From contig CBFDBC010000126.1 in the NCBI GenBank assembly GCA_965602945.1, positions 1 to 10,983 of the forward strand: a DNA stretch of 10,983 nucleotides. Direction: 5' to 3'. The notes under the pieces were generated by a model. That model was not told the origin of the DNA. It searched no databases and saw nothing but the letters and a program-made list of their open reading frames with translations. This DNA is from JAUXEH01 sp965602945. Lineage in GTDB: Bacteria > Acidobacteriota > Aminicenantia > Aminicenantales > Aminicenantaceae. The position numbers and the translations under genes were made by a program. Of the stretch, positions 7,813 through 10,983 are shown in pieces. The number at the start of each line of letters is the position of its first letter. Positions within the stretch are counted from its first letter, which is position 1.

Positions 7813-7850
7813 AGGGAATTACAGGGAATTACCGGGAACTACAGGGAGCT
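7813..7850 (+). repeat. 10-bp tandem direct repeats between terminator and promoter
   Basis: Consecutive units read AGGGAATTAC (7813-7822), AGGGAATTAC (7823-7832), CGGGAACTAC (7833-7842) and the partial AGGGAGCT (7843-7850). The first two are identical, the third differs at two positions, and the core GGGAA-TAC is shared. The 10-bp period is close to one helical turn, so each unit faces the same side of DNA. The array ends 24 nt before the -35 box at 7875. That is where activator sites usually lie, so a binding array is plausible but unproven. Confidence 0.6.
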
Positions 7851-7874
7851 TGCGTGCAAACCTCCCGTATGGGA

Positions 7875-7902
7875 TTGACTCCCGGATAGAACCGGGTAGA
7901 TT
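7875..7902 (+). promoter_or_regulatory. candidate promoter of the B-C unit with a dyad exactly filling the spacer
   Basis: The -35-like TTGACT (7875-7880) and -10-like TAGATT (7897-7902, four of six matches) are 16 nt apart. The spacer is the inverted repeat CCCGG-ATAGAA-CCGGG (7881-7896), centred exactly between the boxes. A second small dyad, GGGA-TTGAC-TCCC (7871-7883), straddles the -35. The start point would be near 7909, giving a leader of about 12 nt that includes the GGAGAG ribosome site at 7910-7915. Confidence 0.45.
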
Positions 7903-7920
7903 GAGGTGTGGAGAGCGAAT

Positions 7921-9201
7921 ATGAGGGAAAATAACGATCCGAGGCCTTCGGAATCAGGCATCGAGTACGAGATGAAATATATCGTGATCATCTTTTTTCT
8001 GCTCGTGCTGCTGTTTTTGATACCGCAGCTCTTCGCCCAGGCTCTGCAGCATGACGCGATCGTGGCCAACATCAGCGTGCCTTTGCGTGTCTTCGACGGT
8101 GACAGGTTTGTCGGAGACCTTACGCTGAGTGACCTGGAGCTGTACGAAGACGGCAAACTTCAGAGGATCCGGGGCCTTTACCTGACCCGGCAGGCCACGA
8201 TCGAGCGGAGCCAGGCCGGGCGTGATTTCAGCCCCAATACGGCGCGCCGGTTTTATTTCCTGTTTCAGATCACGGATTTTAATCCTCAGATCACCGAAGC
8301 CATGGACCATTTTTTCACGCACGTCTATCAGCCGGACGACCAGGTCGTGATCATGACACCCGTTAAGCATTATATGCTGTCGCAAGAGGCCTTCGAGGTC
8401 AAGGCCAGGGAAACCATCGTCCAGGACGTCCGGAGCGCCCTGCGCAGGGACACGAGCGTCGGCGCCTCCGAATACAACTCCCTGATCCGCGACCTGAAGA
8501 AGATCGTGCATTCGCTTACGGCCGTAGGAACAAGCGGCGAGCGCACCATGTACAACCTGGAATCCTCAGACTCGACCGTCAGCAGCAACCTGGGCTACCT
8601 GCTGCCCCGTTATCATGACACACTCCAGCGCCTGGAGGAACTCCGCCTGGTGGATGAGGGCCGTTTTATCCGTTTCGCCGCCCAGTTGAAGAGGCTGGAT
8701 GAGCAGAAGATCGTATTTTTCTTTTACCAGCGTGAGTTCCGGCCCGAGATCGAGGCCGGGGCACTGGACCGGCTGCTCACCTTCACTCAAAGCAACCATA
8801 TCGTGCAGGCTCAACTGCGGGAGCTTTTCCATTTTTACCACCGTGAGGTCAACCTCAGCGTGACGAGGCTGAGGCAGGCCTTTTCCGATGCTTCCATCGT
8901 ACTCAACCTCATCTACTTGAACAAACAGCTCGAAAACATCTCCGGCATCTATATGCGGGAGCAGTCCGAGGACGTCTTCAAGGTATTCTCGCAGGTCGCG
9001 GCCTCTTCCGGAGGGATCGTGGACACCTCCCAGAATCCGGCGGCCGCGTTCGCCCATGCCTCGGCTCTGACCGACCGCGGCTACCTGTTGTACTATTCCC
9101 CGGAGACCTACGTCCGTGACGGAGGATTCCGGAATATTCTGGTCAGGGTCAAGGGGAGGGAATACCGAGTCCTTCACCGTCAGGGCTACTATGCCAATTG
9201 A
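7921..9201 (+). CDS. secreted VWFA-related (Acidobacterial-type) domain protein, paralogue B
   Basis: The 426-residue protein is read from ATG 7921, which has GGAGAG (7910-7915) correctly placed upstream. A second ATG at 7972 would give 409 residues starting MKYIVIIFFLL, lining up exactly with the starts of A and C, but it lacks a ribosome site. GTG 7906 is a third, less likely, choice. The hydrophobic stretch at 19-36 ends in LFA-Q (cleavage near 39), so with the long start the signal carries a 17-residue polar extension. The N-terminal family block is at about 51-87 (ISVPLRVFDGDRFVGDL, then LELYEDGKLQRI) and the C-terminal block is GYLLYYSP, then VRVKGREYRVLHRQGYY. The vWA core has QITDF (116-120) in place of DxSxS, so no MIDAS. 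The KIVFFFYQRE block is shared with A. Mature function is unknown; probably an extracytoplasmic binding protein. Gene C follows after 15 nt, in an apparent operon. Confidence 0.8.
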   Translation: MRENNDPRPSESGIEYEMKYIVIIFFLLVLLFLIPQLFAQALQHDAIVANISVPLRVFDGDRFVGDLTLSDLELYEDGKLQRIRGLYLTRQATIERSQAGRDFSPNTARRFYFLFQITDFNPQITEAMDHFFTHVYQPDDQVVIMTPVKHYMLSQEAFEVKARETIVQDVRSALRRDTSVGASEYNSLIRDLKKIVHSLTAVGTSGERTMYNLESSDSTVSSNLGYLLPRYHDTLQRLEELRLVDEGRFIRFAAQLKRLDEQKIVFFFYQREFRPEIEAGALDRLLTFTQSNHIVQAQLRELFHFYHREVNLSVTRLRQAFSDASIVLNLIYLNKQLENISGIYMREQSEDVFKVFSQVAASSGGIVDTSQNPAAAFAHASALTDRGYLLYYSPETYVRDGGFRNILVRVKGREYRVLHRQGYYAN

Positions 9202-9216
9202 AAGGAAAAATCGACA

Positions 9217-10437
9217 GTGAGAAAGATACTTGTAGCCGTGTTCTGTGTGCTGGCCGGCGGGAGCCTGCCGGCGCAGCAGACGTTCATCGAGTCCGCCTTT
9301 GTCCTCAACATCGAGGTCCCGGTCAGAGTTTTCCATGATGGAACGTTCGTCGATGACCTGACCCTTGCTGACTTCGAGATCCATGAGAACGGCGTGAAGC
9401 AGAAGCTCGACGCCGTTTACCTGGTCAAAAAAAAGACCGTGGCCCGCAGAGACGAGAAGCGGGCCTTCAAACCCGATACATCCCGCACGTTCTACCTGTT
9501 TTTCGAGGTGCGGGAATACTCTAAGCACCTGCACGAGGCGATGCGGCATTTCATGCAGAACGTGTTCCTCCCCGAGGATGATCTCATCCTGATCTCCCCC
9601 GGCAGGACCTTCCGTCTGAGGGATATCGCCAAAGAAGGCCTGACGCGGGAAGAGATCCTGGAAGAGATCCGTGAGCGGCTGCGCCCCGATGCCGTCCTGG
9701 GCAACACGGAGTTCCGCGCCACGCTGGCCGACATGGCAGAGATCAGCCGCGAGGCTCGGTCCTTTTACCAGATCCTTACGGGCAACCAGGAAGGGGAGTT
9801 GGATCTGGGCGAATTGCTCTACATGAAGAACAGGCTGCTGGTGGATTATGTCGGGCTTACCACCCGCCTGCAGACCCTGCGCCAGGCGGATGAACTGAGA
9901 CTCCTGGATCTCGCCCGCTATCTGGACCGGGAGGACGGTCAGAACCTCGTGTTCATGTTCTATGAAAAGAAACTCGTCCCTCGGATGGATCCCTATCTGT
10001 GGGAACGGCTCGTGAACATGCTCGACACCACCCAGTATATCCAATCCCTCGTCGAACAGAAGTTGGCGTCCAACAGCAGGGAAGAGTACCTGGACCACAA
10101 AAAGATCGCTCAGGCCTTCGCGGACACTTCGACTTCCGTTCACTTTTTGCACGTGTCCCCGATCCAGGCGAATGTCCCGGATGTGTCCATGCGGGAAGCC
10201 GGAGGCGAGACCTTCAAGGTCCTGGCCTCGATCTCCAATGCCACGGGCGGCTACTCCGCCAGTTCGACCAATCCGGAGGCGCTGTTCAAGGCCGCGCTTT
10301 CGGCCTCCGAGAACTACTACCTGCTCTACTACACGCCTAAGGAATACCTCGGAGACGGAAAATTCAAGTACATCAAGGTAGATGTCAATCGTAAAGGTAC
10401 TAAAGTAACGCACCGCATGGGTTACTTTGCGGATTAA
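9217..10437 (+). CDS. secreted VWFA-related (Acidobacterial-type) domain protein, paralogue C
   Basis: The 406-residue protein starts at GTG 9217, with AAAGGA at 9201-9206 about 10 nt upstream and 15 nt after gene B. The signal peptide MRKILVAVFCVLAGGSLPA is followed by Q20, the same LPA-Q junction as in A. The N-terminal block at about 33-68 (EVPVRVFHDGTFVDDLTL, then DFEIHENGVKQKLDAVY) and the C-terminal block (YYLLYYTPKEYLGDGKFKYI, then THRMGYF) match A closely. The central core has EVREY (97-101) where a metal-binding vWA has DxSxS. LVFMFYEKK replaces the usual strand ending in SDG. A helix-rich insert at about 185-245, rich in Leu and charged residues, matches inserts at the same place in A and B. 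Its role is unknown. Forming a complex with A and B, or binding the TPR part of the membrane regulator, is an inference from co-location and paralogy. Confidence 0.83.
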   Translation: MRKILVAVFCVLAGGSLPAQQTFIESAFVLNIEVPVRVFHDGTFVDDLTLADFEIHENGVKQKLDAVYLVKKKTVARRDEKRAFKPDTSRTFYLFFEVREYSKHLHEAMRHFMQNVFLPEDDLILISPGRTFRLRDIAKEGLTREEILEEIRERLRPDAVLGNTEFRATLADMAEISREARSFYQILTGNQEGELDLGELLYMKNRLLVDYVGLTTRLQTLRQADELRLLDLARYLDREDGQNLVFMFYEKKLVPRMDPYLWERLVNMLDTTQYIQSLVEQKLASNSREEYLDHKKIAQAFADTSTSVHFLHVSPIQANVPDVSMREAGGETFKVLASISNATGGYSASSTNPEALFKAALSASENYYLLYYTPKEYLGDGKFKYIKVDVNRKGTKVTHRMGYFAD

Positions 10438-10458
10438 ATAGATGAATGTATATTTAAT

Positions 10459-10534
10459 GGCCCCCCTCCCGGGAAAATAAACCCCATAGCCCCAAGCTTG
10501 AAAATTTTACCCGGGAGGGAGGGCCGTTCCCTCC
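10459..10534 (+). promoter_or_regulatory. long inverted repeat with a competing 3' hairpin (terminator or attenuator candidate)
   Basis: The left arm GGCCCCCCTCCCGGG (10459-10473) pairs with the right arm CCCGGGAGGGAGGGCC (10510-10525), giving 15 bp with a one-base bulge. AAAAT (10474-10478) with ATTTT (10504-10508) extends the stem across a second bulge; the loop is about 25 nt. GGAGGG inside the right arm (10518-10523) can instead pair with CCCTCC at 10529-10534, followed by TTT. The two folds exclude each other. There is no proper T-run, so simple intrinsic termination after gene C is uncertain. Confidence 0.5.
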
Positions 10535-10621
10535 TTTCGTGTATGACCGGCTCCGGGAATAATCCGTTTCCTCTGGTGTATTATGTGTGGACACGGAAGA
10601 CATGCACGGGATGGGAAACAC

Positions 10622-10983
10622 ATGAGATCGGGGTGTGTGTGCTATTCCCTGACTCTGCCCGTGGTCCTGTTTCTCATGATGATCTCCTGCGTCAAGAAGC
10701 AGGCCGGCTGGCAGGGAAGCCTGGCCTACGAAGACGGAGTCACCGTCGTCAGGAATCCCTCCATCCCCCTGAACCTCGGGCCCCTCATCCTGCTCCGCGA
10801 ACAGTTTTCCTTGGACAGGCAGCTGGTCGAGAGAGGGCTGTCCTGCATCCGGGACTTCGCCGTGGATTCATCCGGGAATGTGTTTTTCCTGGCGTTTCAT
10901 CCGGAGAAGGATTTTGTATACAAATTCGCTCCGGAAGGCCGTTTTCTGAAGTCGTTCATCTGCAAAGGGCCAGGGCCCGGTGA
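10622..10983 (+). CDS. lipoprotein with start of a 6-bladed beta-propeller, 3'-truncated by window edge
   Basis: The frame from ATG 10622 stays open to the window end (120 full codons plus GA). It is preferred over the overlapping open frame at 10498-10983 because its product has recognisable structure. Residues 8-22 are hydrophobic and end in MIS before C23, a lipobox followed by VKKQ, so the protein is probably lipid-anchored. VVRNPSIPL (42-50) and FAVDSSGNVFFLAF..VYKFAPEGRFLKSF..KGPGPG (79-120) match the opening of the 6-bladed beta-propeller family: a strand, D-x-x-GN turn, strand, and a G-x-GPGE-type turn expected to continue off the edge. ATG 10583 is in frame but would put 13 charged residues before the signal. 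The ribosome site is weak (GGGA near 10608, GGGA near 10613). A -10-like TATTAT lies at 10579-10584 without a -35. These proteins are common in Aminicenantes and Bacteroidota; the function is unknown, perhaps surface or periplasmic binding. Confidence 0.75.
   Translation, partial: MRSGCVCYSLTLPVVLFLMMISCVKKQAGWQGSLAYEDGVTVVRNPSIPLNLGPLILLREQFSLDRQLVERGLSCIRDFAVDSSGNVFFLAFHPEKDFVYKFAPEGRFLKSFICKGPGPG

Noticed and set aside
7813..7850. The tandem repeats as a small CRISPR array
   Set aside because: Units are 10 bp with no spacers, and no cas-like gene is present.
8566..10413. A 615-residue open frame on the minus strand, antisense to the end of gene B and almost all of gene C
   Set aside because: The + strand products have signal peptides and family motifs end to end. 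The minus-strand product shows no recognisable domain, and the low stop frequency is explained by GC-rich codon use opposite real genes.
10498..10983. A 161-codon open frame at the right edge
   Set aside because: Its start lies in the hairpin region and its product has no recognisable motif, whereas the overlapping frame from 10622 gives a lipobox and beta-propeller motifs.
1..10983. Insertion sequences, integrase or attachment sites, tRNA or rRNA genes
   Set aside because: No transposase or recombinase motifs, terminal repeats, cloverleaf or rRNA-like sequence seen on either strand; codon use looks uniform across the genes.

Overview
The window is a GC-rich (about 60% by eye), densely packed bacterial segment. 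All credible genes are on the + strand. Three things point to Acidobacteriota or the related Aminicenantes lineage. There are three secreted proteins of the 'VWFA-related Acidobacterial' type. There is an excisionase-like HTH protein with a membrane segment and TPRs. There is a lipoprotein that starts like the 6-bladed beta-propeller family. This placement is inferred from gene content only; the window has no rRNA or tRNA.

Layout. 1-3450 is the HA2/OB and DUF3418 portion of an HrpA-type DEAH-box helicase whose first ~150 residues lie off the left edge. 3451-3519 is a short gap with an 8-codon ORF behind a strong Shine-Dalgarno and a perfect TATAAT. 3520-4884 encodes a class V (isopenicillin N epimerase-like) PLP enzyme with a twin-arginine signal. 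4885-5093 is a gap with a possible folded RNA and a TTGACA-type promoter candidate. 5094-10437 is the most distinctive part: vwfA-like A (5094-6308), an HTH-TM-TPR protein (6305-7750) overlapping A by ATGA, then an intrinsic terminator, 10-bp tandem repeats and a second promoter candidate (7777-7902), then vwfA-like B (7921-9201) and C (9217-10437) as a tight pair. A long inverted repeat with a competing hairpin (10459-10534) separates this from a lipoprotein gene that runs off the right edge (10622 onward).

How the parts may work together. A, B and C are paralogues of almost equal length. Each has a Sec signal peptide ending in A-Q, a conserved N-terminal block, a central vWA-like core without the DxSxS metal site, and a conserved C-terminal block. 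The HTH-TM-TPR protein has a ToxR/CadC-like build, with cytoplasmic DNA-binding and exported repeats, and is translationally coupled to A. Both candidate promoters carry a dyad in the -35/-10 spacer, and the B promoter is preceded by helically phased repeats. The working inference is a self-contained locus of three secreted vWA-like proteins with a membrane-spanning regulator acting on one or both promoters. The promoter calls and the regulatory link are inference from sequence read by eye.
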